NCBI RefSeq assembly: GCF_044904705.1
Contig: NZ_JADIKL010000002.1
Location: forward strand, 248,001 to 312,000
Length of the DNA: 64,000 nt
Origin: Rhodanobacter_A agri
GTDB taxonomy: Bacteria; Pseudomonadota; Gammaproteobacteria; Xanthomonadales; Rhodanobacteraceae
Direction of reading: 5' to 3'
How positions within the stretch are numbered: the first letter of the stretch is position 1; each line of letters starts with the position of its first letter. Under the pieces are notes generated by a model. That model saw only the letters and a program-made list of their open reading frames with translations, had not been told where the DNA came from and did not search any database. The translations under genes were made by a program, and so were the position numbers. Shown piece by piece: positions 41,437-50,512 of this stretch.

Positions 41437-42275
41437 GCGACGCGCGTCGGCCGGGGCAGTATCAGGTCGACGCGCCGCCGGCGCGCCACGCAGTGCTGGA
41501 GGTGCTGGGGCTGCGCTGCGAAGTGCTGCACGCCGCGTTCGGTGCGCAACGCTTCGAGCGCCACTACCACGATGGCTTCTCGATTGGCGTTGTCACTGCC
41601 GGCGCCAACGTGTTCGATTACCGCCGGCGGCGCGTGGAGGTGCCTCGTGGCGCGCTGTGCCTGGCCGAGCCTGGCGAGGTGCACGATGGCGGCCTTGCGC
41701 GGATGGCCTGGTCTTACCTCGACGTGCAACTGCCTGCGGCCCTGCTGCGTGAACTGGCACGGGACGTGGAGCTGGACGGCGTGCCGTCGTTCGCCGCGGG
41801 CGGCTTTGACGATCCGTCATGCGCCAGGGAACTGGTCCACTGGCTGCAGCTCTGTCTCCATCCGCGACACGACGTGATGGCCTGCGAGGAAGCTGCCGTG
41901 CAGGCACTGACGCGACTGATCCTGCGCCATGCGGAAGGTGTCGCGCGCTTGCGTCTTCCGCCGGACGACCGGGTGGCGCGCCTGGCGCTGGAACTGCTGC
42001 ACGACACGCCGCATGCGCCGGTGGCGCTGGAGACGCTCGCTGCGCAGGCCGGGGCCAGCCGCTACCGGGTGATCCGCGCAGTGAGCGCGGCCACCGGCCT
42101 TCCGCCGCATGCCTATCACCTGCAGTTGCGGCTGCAGCGTGCGCGCGACCTGATCCTCGTCGGCCTGCCGATCGCGCAGGCCGCGGCGGCGACCGGTTTC
42201 GCCGACCAGGCCCATCTCACCCGCGCGATGCGCGCCCGCGCCGGCCTGACGCCGGGCATGTTGCGGGTGCGATGA
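41433..42275 (+). CDS. AraC-family transcriptional regulator
   Basis: The 280-residue protein has an N-terminal cupin-like ligand domain (FERHYHDGFSIGVVTAGAN near residue 43) and a C-terminal double helix-turn-helix with the AraC signature LPIAQAAAATGFADQAHLTR. It starts inside the clpB stop codon (ATGA), so some clpB read-through may drive it. Its 3' end overlaps the convergent EamA exporter gene by 59 bp. Control of that exporter is a reasonable guess. The ligand is unknown. Confidence 0.88.
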   Translation: MSDARRPGQYQVDAPPARHAVLEVLGLRCEVLHAAFGAQRFERHYHDGFSIGVVTAGANVFDYRRRRVEVPRGALCLAEPGEVHDGGLARMAWSYLDVQLPAALLRELARDVELDGVPSFAAGGFDDPSCARELVHWLQLCLHPRHDVMACEEAAVQALTRLILRHAEGVARLRLPPDDRVARLALELLHDTPHAPVALETLAAQAGASRYRVIRAVSAATGLPPHAYHLQLRLQRARDLILVGLPIAQAAAATGFADQAHLTRAMRARAGLTPGMLRVR

Positions 42276-43203
42276 TCCGCGCAGCCGTTTCTGCCGCATC
42301 GTCGGGTTCCGGTGCCACGCGGATGACGTTCACCAGTACCGCTGCCACCACGAGGGCCGTGCCGGCCCATTGCGCCGCATGCAGCCGTTCGCCCAGCAAC
42401 AGCGCCGAGAGCAGCAAGGCGGTCGGCGGCGCCAGCGCGGTGAACGGTGCCGCCTGCACACCGCTGAGTCGCGCCGCACCGCGGTACCACAGCCAATAAC
42501 CGATCGCGGTAGGTCCCAGCGCATACCATGCCACCGCCAGCAGGGCGGTTGGCGACCACGCCGGTGCCGGCTGGCCGGCAAGCTCCAGCAGCGCCGGCGG
42601 CAGCGCCAGCAGCAGGCCGAACCCGCTCATCAGCGTGGCCTGCGCCAGCGGGGCGATGGGCGTGCGCAGCCGCTTGTTGAGCAGTAGGAACAGAGCCTCG
42701 CAAGCCACCGCCGCCAGCACCAGGGCATCGCCGAGCAGCGCGCGCGCCGAGGGCAAGCCCGTGCCAGCTTGCAGCGCGGTCAACAACACGCCAATGGTGG
42801 CGAGGGCGATCGCCAGCAGGTTGCGCGGACGCAAGTGCTCGCGGAGCAACAGCACCGACAGCACACCAACCGCCGCCGGCAGGGCTCCCAGGAGCACGCC
42901 CGCGTCGGCGGCTGGCGTCAGTTTGAGCCCGGCCAGCAGAAAGACGGTGTAGCCCGTGCTGCCGGCGGCCGCCTGCACCACCAGCAAGCCCAGCGTGCGT
43001 GCGTCGAGTCGCGGCCAGCGTACGCCGCCCAGTTGCGTCGCCAGCGCCAGCAGTGGCGTGGCCAGCGCAAAGCGCAGCGCGGTGGCGAGGAACGGCGGCA
43101 ACCCGTCCACGACGAGCTTGCCAGCGACCACGGTGCTGCCCACGGTGAGCATGGCCAGCGCGAGGCAGAGCCGGGCGGAACGTTGGGGTGAGGTGGTTGT
43201 CAT
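42217..43203 (-). CDS. EamA/DMT-family permease
   Basis: The 328-residue protein has ten hydrophobic helices in two EamA repeats, for example ALRFALATPLLALATQLGGV in the first and PLAQATLMSGFGLLLALPPA in the second. Such drug/metabolite transporters commonly export amino acids or small metabolites. The start is ATG 43203. The last 59 bp are antisense to the end of the AraC gene. This gives a C-terminal tail rich in Arg, Gly and Pro that probably has no function. Confidence 0.88.
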   Translation of the reverse strand: MTTTSPQRSARLCLALAMLTVGSTVVAGKLVVDGLPPFLATALRFALATPLLALATQLGGVRWPRLDARTLGLLVVQAAAGSTGYTVFLLAGLKLTPAADAGVLLGALPAAVGVLSVLLLREHLRPRNLLAIALATIGVLLTALQAGTGLPSARALLGDALVLAAVACEALFLLLNKRLRTPIAPLAQATLMSGFGLLLALPPALLELAGQPAPAWSPTALLAVAWYALGPTAIGYWLWYRGAARLSGVQAAPFTALAPPTALLLSALLLGERLHAAQWAGTALVVAAVLVNVIRVAPEPDDAAETAARIIAPATCPASGRRGRASRG

Positions 43204-43287
43204 GCGGGCCTCCGGTTGCGGGAGGCCGCAGTGTCGAAGCCCGCGTGCGCGGCGTATTGAACGAAATTGCATCAGGTCCGGCGCCAA

Positions 43288-43312
43288 CGAAAACCCCGGC
43301 TCGCGCCGGGGT
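43288..43312 (-). terminator. Terminator of the second TonB receptor gene
   Basis: On the minus strand ACCCCGGC-GCGA-GCCGGGGT is followed by TTTCG. It lies 33 bp after the receptor stop codon. Confidence 0.78.
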
Positions 43313-43345
43313 CTCGTGCCGCGTGTCGCTTGTTGGGGGTCGCCC

Positions 43346-45841
43346 TTACCAGCTGTAGCGCACCTTGCCGTAGACGTAGGCGCCGTTGTAGCCGAACGGC
43401 GAGAACGTGGAGTAGGGCAGGGTGCCGTTGTTGGTGTTGTTGGCGATGTTCTTGTCCGGATGGGTGTCGGCGGCGTCGTCCACGCCCACGGTGAAAGTCC
43501 AGCTCTGCCAGCGGTAGCTGCCGGACAGGTCGAGCAGCCACTTCGGGGTGAAGGTCTGGTCGACCACGCCCTTTCCCGGGTTGTAGCTGGCCAGGCTGCT
43601 CACGTAGCTGGTGTAGCGGCCGTAGCGGGTCAGCGTGCCGTTGAAGCTCCAGTTGCCGATGCTGTACTGCTCGCCAAGGATCAGCTTGCTGCGCGGCGTG
43701 GAGTTGGCGAGGTAGCCCTGGATGTCCTGGCGGTTGAGGCGCACGAAGTTGACGCCGAGGTTGTTGAGCACCGCCGGGTTGGGTTTGACGCTGGTCACCT
43801 TGTTCTGGTTGTAGTTGGCGCTCAGCGTGGTGGTGAAGGTGCCGATATCGCCGAGGTCCTTCACCCAGGTGCCGACGAAGTCCACGCCGCGCGTGCGCGT
43901 ATCGCCCGCGTTGGTGAAGTAGTTGACGCTGCTGTAGTTGAGGTTGGTGACGCCATTGGCCGCCAGGTAGCGGGTCACGGCCGGCGAGGTGGTGGAGATG
44001 GCGCCCGACAAGGCGATGCGGTTATCGATGTAGATCTGATAGACGTCGACGCTGAGGTTCAGCGTGTCGGTGGGGTTCCACACCGCGCCGAGGGTGTAGT
44101 TGCGCGACTTCTCCGGCTTCAGCGCTTCGGCACCGAGCAGCTGGGCGATCTGGCTGCCCACCGGCACCAGGCCGCTGTTGTAGATGCCGGCCGGCAGGCC
44201 TGCCGAGTTGCCGCTGGCGAAGAACAGCGAGGAGGTCTGCGAGAAGTATTCCTGCCCCAGCGACGGTGCGCGGAAGCCGGTGCCTGCGGTGCCGCGCAGG
44301 GCGAAGCTGTCGGTGAAGTCGTAGCGCAGCGACAGCGAGCCCGAGGTAGTGTTGCCGAAGTCGGAATAGTCCTCGTGGCGCACCGCCACCGAGGCGCCGA
44401 GCTTGTCGGTGAGATTGGTTTCGAGGTCGACGTATTCGGCCACGTCGTGGCGTGCGGCATTCACGGCGTTGACGGGCTGCCAGCCGGCGAAGCCCTGTGC
44501 GCCGCCGGAGGTGCCCGAGGTGCCCACGTACCAGGAGGGCAGGTCGCCCGGGCTGATCTGGTAGCTCTGCCGCAGGTACTCGGTGCCGAAGGCCACGGTC
44601 AGCGGATTCGGCAACCAGCCCGGGCTGAAGTCCTTGGCGATATCGATGTCGAACGACTGCTGGTTGGCCTTGAGGATGCCGTCGTGGAACACCGTGGGCG
44701 AGTAGCCGAAGTCGTGGAAGAAGGCGAAGTTCATGCTGTCCTGCGTCTCGTAGGCGACGCGGTTGCCGCCCGCATTGGCCGAGACGTCCCAGCGCCAGCC
44801 GTCCACCGTGCCGCGCACGCCGGCGACCAGTGACTGGTCGGAGGAGTCGGCGTTCTCCAGCGGCAGGAAGCCGTCCGGATACATCGACGCCATCAGCGGG
44901 CTCTTCGGCGAGGGCGAGTTCAAGCCGTAGCGGAAGAACGCCGGCGAGATGCTGTTGCGGCGGCCGTAGTGGCCGAAGGCGTAGAACTGCACGTCGGGCG
45001 TGATGTCGTACTGCGTGTTCAGCAGCACGTTGTTGCTGTGCACCCAGGGGTCGCCCTGGCGGAAGTTCACGCCCAGCGCCTGCCAGGCCGGCGAGCGGTT
45101 GTCCGGGCCGGCGCGGTTGGTGTTGTCCTCGTTGCCGCTTTCGACCGCAAGGCGCAGCCAGCCGGCGTCGCCGCCGAGCGGGATGCCGAAGTTGGCCGAG
45201 CCCAGCCACTGCCGGCCGTCGCCGGCGGAGTACTGTCCGCCGCTCACTTCCACGTCGCCGCCCTTGGCGCCCTTCTTGAGGATGATGTTGATCACGCCGG
45301 CGATGGCGTCGGAGCCGTATTGGGCGGAAGCGCCGTCGCGCAGCACCTCGATGTGGTCGATGGCCGACAACGGGATGGTGTTGAGGTCCACCGGCTGCGA
45401 GCCGCGCCCGATCACACCGTTGTTGAGCAGGATCGCACCGGGATGCCAGCGCTTGCCGTTCACCAGCACCAGCACCTGGTCGGGCGACAGGCCGCGCAGC
45501 TGCGCCGGGCGCTGGGTGTCGGCGGTGTCCGCGGCCGCCGGGCGCGGGAAGTTCAGCGAGGGAATGATGCGCGCCAGCGCGGTGGGCAGGTCGGTGGTGC
45601 CGGTCTGCTGCAGCACCTGGGCGGAGACCACGTCGATCGGCGTCAGCGCACTGCTTTCGGTGCGGCTGGCGGAGCGGGTGCCGGTGACGATCACCGTCTG
45701 CAGCTGCTTGGGCTTGGCGGTGGCGTTGCCGCTGCCGCTGCCGGCGGTGTTGTCCTGGGCGGCGGCGGAAGTGCTGGCGAGCGCCAGCAGCACGCCTGCA
45801 GCCAGCGTGGAAAGGAGCAGGGTGTGGTGCGGCTTGTTCAT
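43346..45841 (-). CDS. TonB-dependent outer-membrane receptor, substrate unknown
   Basis: The 831-residue protein has a signal peptide (to about residue 28), the linker segment LQTVIVTGTRSASRTESS resembling a TonB box, a plug domain (LRGLSPDQVLVLVNGKRWHP, AIDHIEVLRDGASAQYGSDA, GVINIILKKG) and a beta-barrel ending GAYVYGKVRYSW with a terminal aromatic residue. It is a single gene with an AGGGAGA ribosome site and its own promoter and terminator, so no neighbours reveal the cargo. Tandem met-box-like octamers just upstream of the -35 suggest methionine-linked control, for example of a cobalamin-like or sulfur compound. That is speculation. Confidence 0.92.
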   Translation of the reverse strand: MNKPHHTLLLSTLAAGVLLALASTSAAAQDNTAGSGSGNATAKPKQLQTVIVTGTRSASRTESSALTPIDVVSAQVLQQTGTTDLPTALARIIPSLNFPRPAAADTADTQRPAQLRGLSPDQVLVLVNGKRWHPGAILLNNGVIGRGSQPVDLNTIPLSAIDHIEVLRDGASAQYGSDAIAGVINIILKKGAKGGDVEVSGGQYSAGDGRQWLGSANFGIPLGGDAGWLRLAVESGNEDNTNRAGPDNRSPAWQALGVNFRQGDPWVHSNNVLLNTQYDITPDVQFYAFGHYGRRNSISPAFFRYGLNSPSPKSPLMASMYPDGFLPLENADSSDQSLVAGVRGTVDGWRWDVSANAGGNRVAYETQDSMNFAFFHDFGYSPTVFHDGILKANQQSFDIDIAKDFSPGWLPNPLTVAFGTEYLRQSYQISPGDLPSWYVGTSGTSGGAQGFAGWQPVNAVNAARHDVAEYVDLETNLTDKLGASVAVRHEDYSDFGNTTSGSLSLRYDFTDSFALRGTAGTGFRAPSLGQEYFSQTSSLFFASGNSAGLPAGIYNSGLVPVGSQIAQLLGAEALKPEKSRNYTLGAVWNPTDTLNLSVDVYQIYIDNRIALSGAISTTSPAVTRYLAANGVTNLNYSSVNYFTNAGDTRTRGVDFVGTWVKDLGDIGTFTTTLSANYNQNKVTSVKPNPAVLNNLGVNFVRLNRQDIQGYLANSTPRSKLILGEQYSIGNWSFNGTLTRYGRYTSYVSSLASYNPGKGVVDQTFTPKWLLDLSGSYRWQSWTFTVGVDDAADTHPDKNIANNTNNGTLPYSTFSPFGYNGAYVYGKVRYSW

Positions 45842-45882
45842 GGTGTCTCCCTGGGCAAATGGTTGTGCATCGCAACAATTGC

Positions 45883-45911
45883 AGGCTAGTGGCGAGACTT
45901 CCATTCGTCAA
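45883..45911 (-). promoter_or_regulatory. Sigma-70 promoter of the second TonB receptor
   Basis: On the minus strand TTGACG (45911-45906), a 17-bp spacer and TAGCCT (45888-45883) give a near-consensus promoter. Transcription would start around 45876, leaving a leader of about 35 nt. Confidence 0.7.
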
Positions 45912-45912
45912 T

Positions 45913-45928
45913 AGCCGTATAGACGTCC
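45913..45928. promoter_or_regulatory. Tandem met-box-like octamers
   Basis: AGCCGTAT followed directly by AGACGTCC match the MetJ octamer AGACGTCT at 6 and 7 of 8 positions. They abut the -35 box of the receptor promoter. MetJ binds at least two adjacent octamers. Whether this lineage uses MetJ is not known from the window. Confidence 0.4.
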
Positions 45929-46036
45929 AAATGAAAAAGCATGCGTGTTCTGGGGCGCGTCGCCTGGCGGCCTGGAATCCCCTGATGGGCAGCCTGCCGC
46001 GACTCGTGCCTGCCTGTCCATGCGCCACTTGGCGCA

Positions 46037-46065
46037 TTGAAAAGCGGAGGCCTGGCCCGAATAAT
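46037..46065 (+). promoter_or_regulatory. Sigma-70 promoter of the fmdB-like gene
   Basis: TTGAAA (46037-46042) and AATAAT (46060-46065) are 17 bp apart, 61 bp upstream of the ATG at 46127. It probably also serves genes further downstream. Confidence 0.7.
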
Positions 46066-46126
46066 GGGATGCTGCCGCGTCGCCTGCCCGATCCTGGTGC
46101 GACGGCCCGGCAGTTCCGGAGTACCC

Positions 46127-46444
46127 ATGCCCATCTACGAATTCGAATGCAGCCAGTGCGGTCACCGTTTCGATCGCCTGCAGAAACTGTCCGACGCCGA
46201 TCCCACCGATTGCCCCGAATGTGGCGCGCCCAGGGTTCAGCGCCGCGTGAGCGCGCCCTCGTTCCGGCTGGCCGGCGGCGGCTGGTACGAGACCGACTTC
46301 AAGAAGGACGGCGACAAGAAGCGCAACCTGGCCGGCGACGGCAGCGCTGCGCCGGCCCCCGCTCCGGCCTCGGCACCATCGCCCGCCCCAGCCCCCGCCG
46401 CAGCGCCTGCCGCCGGTTCCTCCGCGGGCAGCGGGTCAAGCTGA
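46127..46444 (+). CDS. FmdB-type zinc-ribbon protein
   Basis: The 105-residue protein starts MPIYEFECSQCGHRFDRLQK and continues CPECG, giving the four-cysteine zinc ribbon of the FmdB/CxxC_CxxC_SSSS family (two CxxC pairs about 20 residues apart). After residue 70 it becomes a low-complexity alanine/proline tail ending in a serine-rich segment, as in many family members. The name FmdB suggests regulation of formamidase in one organism; in most bacteria its role is unknown. It precedes aspS, as in related genomes. Confidence 0.88.
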   Translation: MPIYEFECSQCGHRFDRLQKLSDADPTDCPECGAPRVQRRVSAPSFRLAGGGWYETDFKKDGDKKRNLAGDGSAAPAPAPASAPSPAPAPAAAPAAGSSAGSGSS

Positions 46445-46536
46445 ATCGCTGCGTGCCGCGCTGACTGCCGCGTGCTACCCGCCTGACGGCGGCTGGGCTA
46501 CCTTGGCGTCACCGTCACTGTCAGGGAAGGGCTGTC

Positions 46537-47076
46537 ATGCAAACCACGCTCAAGATCGTGTTGGCTGCCGGCGTGATGCTGGTCGCCGGGGGCCTCGCTC
46601 CGCGCGGCGCGCAGGCCCAGGGTTACGGCGATCGCGACCGCGACCGCGGCCAGAACCAGGAGGTCTATTGCGCCAGCAACGACTCCCGCGGCTCGCGTTG
46701 CCAGATGCCGTGGCGCGATTCGGTGCTGTCGCAGCAGATGTCCAAGGCCTCCTGCATCGAGGGGCAGACCTGGGGCAGCGACCCTTACAGTGTCTGGATC
46801 AAGGGCGGCTGCCGCGGCAACTTCCGCAATGCACGGGGCTGGGACCGTCCCGGCTATGGCGGCGGCCCGGGCGGCCAGGAAGTCTATTGCGCCAGCAACG
46901 ACAATCGCGGCACGCGCTGCCAGATGCCGTGGCGCTACTCGGTGCTGTCGCGGCAGATGTCGGACGCGGCCTGCATCGAGGGCCGTACCTGGGGTAGCGA
47001 TCCTTACAGCGTATGGGTGAAGGGCGGATGCCGGGCCCAGTTCCGCGATGCCCGGGGCGGGCGGCCGCGCTGGTAG
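46537..47076 (+). CDS. Exported protein with two DUF3011 repeats
   Basis: The 179-residue protein has a signal peptide (to about residue 28) and two tandem copies of the DUF3011 domain, residues 41-99 and 114-172. The spacing of four cysteines is identical in each copy (Cys45/55/73/92 and 118/128/146/165, offset exactly 73). Each copy reads EVYCASND...RCQMPWR...CIEG.TWGSDPYSVW. Two disulfides per domain in the periplasm are likely. No function is known. It lies between the fmdB-like gene and aspS. Confidence 0.85.
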   Translation: MQTTLKIVLAAGVMLVAGGLAPRGAQAQGYGDRDRDRGQNQEVYCASNDSRGSRCQMPWRDSVLSQQMSKASCIEGQTWGSDPYSVWIKGGCRGNFRNARGWDRPGYGGGPGGQEVYCASNDNRGTRCQMPWRYSVLSRQMSDAACIEGRTWGSDPYSVWVKGGCRAQFRDARGGRPRW

Positions 47077-47166
47077 TCCGCCGTCGCCGGCCGATGCGGG
47101 CGGGATGCTAATATTCCGGGTCTTTCCTCCCGTTCCCCAAGGGCCGCGGCCCGGAGTTCCAAGCGC

Positions 47167-48939
47167 ATGCGCACGCATTTCTGCGGCCTCATCGACGAGT
47201 CGCTGCTCGGCCAGACCGTCACCTTGTGCGGCTGGGTCAACAAGATCCGCCTGCAGGCCCACGTGGCCTTCGTCGACCTGCGCGACCACGAGGGCCTGGC
47301 GCAGGTGGTGGTGGAGCGCGAGAACGCCGATGCGTTCGCGGTGGCCGGCGAGCTGGGCTACGAGTATTGCGTGCGTGTCACCGGCACCTTGCGCAAGCGC
47401 TTGTCGGTGAACGACAAGCTGCGCACGGGCACAGTGGAGGTGCTGGCGGACAAGGTGGAGATCCTCAACGCCGCGAAGGACTTGCCGTTCGCGCTGCACG
47501 AGAATCCGAACGAGGACATGCGGATGACCTACCGCTACCTCGACCTGCGCCGTCCCGACATGCAGGCGATGATGCGCAAGCGCATCAAGCTGGTGCAGGC
47601 GCTGCGCCGTTACCTCGACGCGCGCGGTTTCCAGGACATTGAGACGCCGATCCTCACCAAGGCCACGCCGGAAGGCGCGCGCGACTACCTGGTGCCCAGC
47701 CGCGTGCATCCGGGCCAGTTCTACGCGCTGCCGCAGTCGCCGCAGCTGTTCAAGCAGATCCTGATGATGGCGGGCTTCGACCGCTACTACCAGATCGCCC
47801 GCTGTTTCCGCGACGAAGACCTGCGCGCCGACCGCCAGCCGGAATTCACCCAGCTCGACCTCGAATTCGCCTTCGTCGAAGAGAGCGACGTGCAGGACTT
47901 CGTCGAAACGATGATCCGCCACGTGTTCAAGGAAGTGCAGGGCGTGGAACTAGCCCAGACCTTCCCGCGCATGACCTGGGCCGAGGCGATGCGCCGCTAC
48001 GGCTCCGACAAGCCCGACCTGCGCATCGCGCTGGAGCTGGTGGACGTGGCCGAGGCGCTGAAGCACGTGGAGTTCAAGGTGTTCGCCGAGCCGGCCAACG
48101 ATCCGGCTGGCCGCGTGGCCGCGCTGCGCGTGCCGGGCGGCGCGGCGCTCTCGCGCAAGGAGATCGACGGTCTCGCCGAATACGTCGCCAAGTACGGTGC
48201 CAAGGGCCTGGCCTGGATCAAGGTCGAGGACCTCGCCAAGGGCCGCGAAGGCGTGAACTCGCCGGTGGCGAAGTTCCTCGACGACGCGGCGCTGGACGCC
48301 GTGCTCAAGGCCACGGGCGCCGAATCCGGCGACATCGTGTTCGTGGGCGCGGGCAAGTGGAAGGCCGTCACCGACTTCATGGGCGCGCTGCGCCTCAAGG
48401 TCGGCAAGGATCGCGGCCTGGTCGCGGATGGCTGGTACCCGTTGTGGGTCACCGACTTCCCGATGTTCGAGTACGACGAGGAGGAGCAGCGCTACGTGGC
48501 CTTGCACCACCCGTTCACCGCGCCGAAGATCGACGACATCGCCGACCTGCGCAGCCATGCCGCCACCGCGGTGAGCCGCGGCTACGACATGGTGCTCAAC
48601 GGCAACGAGATCGGCGGCGGTTCGATCCGCATCCATCGCCCCGAGATGCAGAGCGCCGTGTTCGAGCTGCTCGGCATCGGCGCGGAAGAGGCCGAGATGA
48701 AGTTCGGCTTCCTGCTCAAGGCGCTGAAGTTCGGCGCGCCGCCGCACGGCGGCCTGGCCTTCGGCATCGACCGCATCGCCGCGCTGATGGCCGGCACTGA
48801 GTCGATCCGCGACGTGATCGCCTTCCCCAAGACCACCAGCGCGCAGGACTTGATGACCGACGCGCCGTCGATGGTGTCCGAGCCGCAGCTCAAGGAACTG
48901 CATGTGCGGATTGCTGCGGCGGACAAGTTGCACGGTTGA
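47167..48939 (+). CDS. aspS: Aspartyl-tRNA synthetase
   Basis: The 590-residue class II synthetase has an N-terminal OB-fold anticodon-binding domain (TVTLCGWVNKIRLQAHVAFV, residues about 18-37), motif 2 CFRDEDLRADRQPEFTQLDL, the bacterial GAD insertion (about 290-410) and motif 3 GLAFGIDRIAALMAG. It charges tRNA-Asp. Length and the inserted domain are those of bacterial AspRS. Whether it is discriminating or also charges tRNA-Asn cannot be settled here. Confidence 0.97.
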   Translation: MRTHFCGLIDESLLGQTVTLCGWVNKIRLQAHVAFVDLRDHEGLAQVVVERENADAFAVAGELGYEYCVRVTGTLRKRLSVNDKLRTGTVEVLADKVEILNAAKDLPFALHENPNEDMRMTYRYLDLRRPDMQAMMRKRIKLVQALRRYLDARGFQDIETPILTKATPEGARDYLVPSRVHPGQFYALPQSPQLFKQILMMAGFDRYYQIARCFRDEDLRADRQPEFTQLDLEFAFVEESDVQDFVETMIRHVFKEVQGVELAQTFPRMTWAEAMRRYGSDKPDLRIALELVDVAEALKHVEFKVFAEPANDPAGRVAALRVPGGAALSRKEIDGLAEYVAKYGAKGLAWIKVEDLAKGREGVNSPVAKFLDDAALDAVLKATGAESGDIVFVGAGKWKAVTDFMGALRLKVGKDRGLVADGWYPLWVTDFPMFEYDEEEQRYVALHHPFTAPKIDDIADLRSHAATAVSRGYDMVLNGNEIGGGSIRIHRPEMQSAVFELLGIGAEEAEMKFGFLLKALKFGAPPHGGLAFGIDRIAALMAGTESIRDVIAFPKTTSAQDLMTDAPSMVSEPQLKELHVRIAAADKLHG

Positions 48940-49041
48940 TCCGTCGCAGGCCAGGAGTGGCCGGTTTTGTGACGGGCGGGGTGGCGCCATCGTGGCGAAC
49001 CTGCCTACCGTTCCAATCAGCTTTTCCGGGCATTTCCGCGC

Positions 49042-49707
49042 ATGACCGAACATGTGATCCTGCTGCATGGCCTGTGGATGCGCGGCTTCGCGCTGGGCAT
49101 GCTGCACCGGCGACTGATCGCCGATGGCTACCGTGTGCATCGCTTCGATTACCTGAGCGTGGCCTCGTCGCAGCAGCGCATCCTCGCGCGGCTGCAGACG
49201 CTGATGGGCGAGTACGCGCCCGATGCGGTGCACCTGGTGGGACACAGCCTGGGTGGCCTGCTGGCGTTGCGCGCATGCCTCGACGGCGGAACCCTGCCGT
49301 CGGGGCGCGTGGTTTGCATCGGTTCGCCGCTCAAGGGCAGCGCGGCGGCACGTGCCTTCGCCGCCTGGGGGCGTGGCGGCGAGGTGCTGCTAGGGCATAA
49401 CCGCAGTTTGCTGGAGCAGGGTTTCGAGCGCTGGGACGGTCCGCGCGAAGTCGGCGTGATCGCCGGTCGCCTGCCGCTGGGGCTGGGGGCGATGCTGGGC
49501 CAGCTGGCCGGCGAGCACGACGGCACGGTGGCGGTGGAAGAAACCCGGTTGCCCGGCGTGGCCGATCACTGCGTGGTCGAGGCCAACCACACCGGCCTGC
49601 TTTTTTCGCAGGACGTGGCGCAACGGGTGGATGCCTTCCTGCGGCACGGGCGGTTCGGACCGGCTCCGAGGCCGCACACTGGCGGCGGCGAGCCCGACTT
49701 GCAGTAA
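49042..49707 (+). CDS. Alpha/beta-hydrolase (lipase/esterase-like)
   Basis: The 221-residue cytoplasmic protein begins with the oxyanion segment VILLHGLWMRG. It carries the nucleophile elbow GHSLGG (Ser near residue 74), an acidic residue in EHDGTVAVEET and a histidine in NHTGLLFS. These place it with small triacylglycerol-lipase-like or PGAP1-like hydrolases. Substrate is unknown. It lies between aspS and yebC with gaps of 102 and 41 bp and may join the downstream operon. Confidence 0.85.
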   Translation: MTEHVILLHGLWMRGFALGMLHRRLIADGYRVHRFDYLSVASSQQRILARLQTLMGEYAPDAVHLVGHSLGGLLALRACLDGGTLPSGRVVCIGSPLKGSAAARAFAAWGRGGEVLLGHNRSLLEQGFERWDGPREVGVIAGRLPLGLGAMLGQLAGEHDGTVAVEETRLPGVADHCVVEANHTGLLFSQDVAQRVDAFLRHGRFGPAPRPHTGGGEPDLQ

Positions 49708-49748
49708 AATCGCCCGCTTGTCCTTTTCGAGCAGGTCCGGGTGTCGCC

Positions 49749-50477
49749 ATGGGTAGAGGTCCGTCCATTGAAGGCCGCAAGAATGCCGAGGACGCCAAGC
49801 GCGCCAAGGTGTTCACCAAGCTGATCCGCGAGATCACCGTCGCCACCCGTGCCGGCGTGGCCGATCCCGCCAGCAATCCGCGCCTGCGCGCCGCGGTGGA
49901 CAAGGCGCTGGCCGCCAACATGACCAAGGACACCATCGAGCGTGCGATCAAGCGCGGCTCGGGCGCCGATGGCGCCGGTGAGGAAATGCGTTACGAAGGC
50001 TACGGTCCGGGCGGTATCGCGGTGATCATCGATTGCTTCACCGACAATCCGGTGCGCACCGTGGCCGATGTGCGCCACGCGCTGACCAAGCACGGCGGCA
50101 ACCTGGGCACCTCGGGCTCGGTGGCCTTCCAGTTCACCCGCTGCGGCGAGCTGGTGTTCGCCACCGGCGGCGACGCAGCGAAAGAAGAAAAGGTGTTGGA
50201 GGCCGCGCTGGAAGCCGGCGCCGACGACGTGGTCAACGAGCACGGCGAGAGCACCGTGCTGTGCGCACCCGAGCATTTCGAAGCGGTGCAGCAGGCGTTG
50301 GCCGCGGCCGGTCTGGAGTCCGAGCACGCCGGCGTGAGCATGCGTCCGAACAACCGCACCGCGGTGAGCGGCGAGGCGCTGGAAGCGCTCACCGCGATGC
50401 TCGACAAGCTCGACGCGCTGGACGACGTGAGCGAGGTGTACCACAACGCCTTGCTGCCGGCCGAGGCGGGCGCGTAA
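49749..50477 (+). CDS. yebC: YebC/PmpR family protein
   Basis: The 242-residue protein begins MGRGPSIEGRKNAEDAKRAK, a slightly divergent form of the MAGHSKWANIKHRK start. It keeps the family core EEMRYEGYGPGGIAVIIDCF and the C-terminal segment MLDKLDALDDVSEVYHNA. YebC-type proteins act as DNA-binding regulators and, in recent work, as translation factors that relieve stalling at proline runs. Its place upstream of ruvC is widely conserved. The changed first residues may point to the YeeN-like subgroup. Confidence 0.93.
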   Translation: MGRGPSIEGRKNAEDAKRAKVFTKLIREITVATRAGVADPASNPRLRAAVDKALAANMTKDTIERAIKRGSGADGAGEEMRYEGYGPGGIAVIIDCFTDNPVRTVADVRHALTKHGGNLGTSGSVAFQFTRCGELVFATGGDAAKEEKVLEAALEAGADDVVNEHGESTVLCAPEHFEAVQQALAAAGLESEHAGVSMRPNNRTAVSGEALEALTAMLDKLDALDDVSEVYHNALLPAEAGA

Positions 50478-50512
50478 GCGGCTACGCGCCGCTTGCCGCT
50501 CGCACTCCTGCG

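Noticed and set aside
40233..42275. AraC regulator read as a 680-residue protein
   Set aside because: The added N-terminal part lies over clpB in another frame; the AraC fold starts at ATG 41433.
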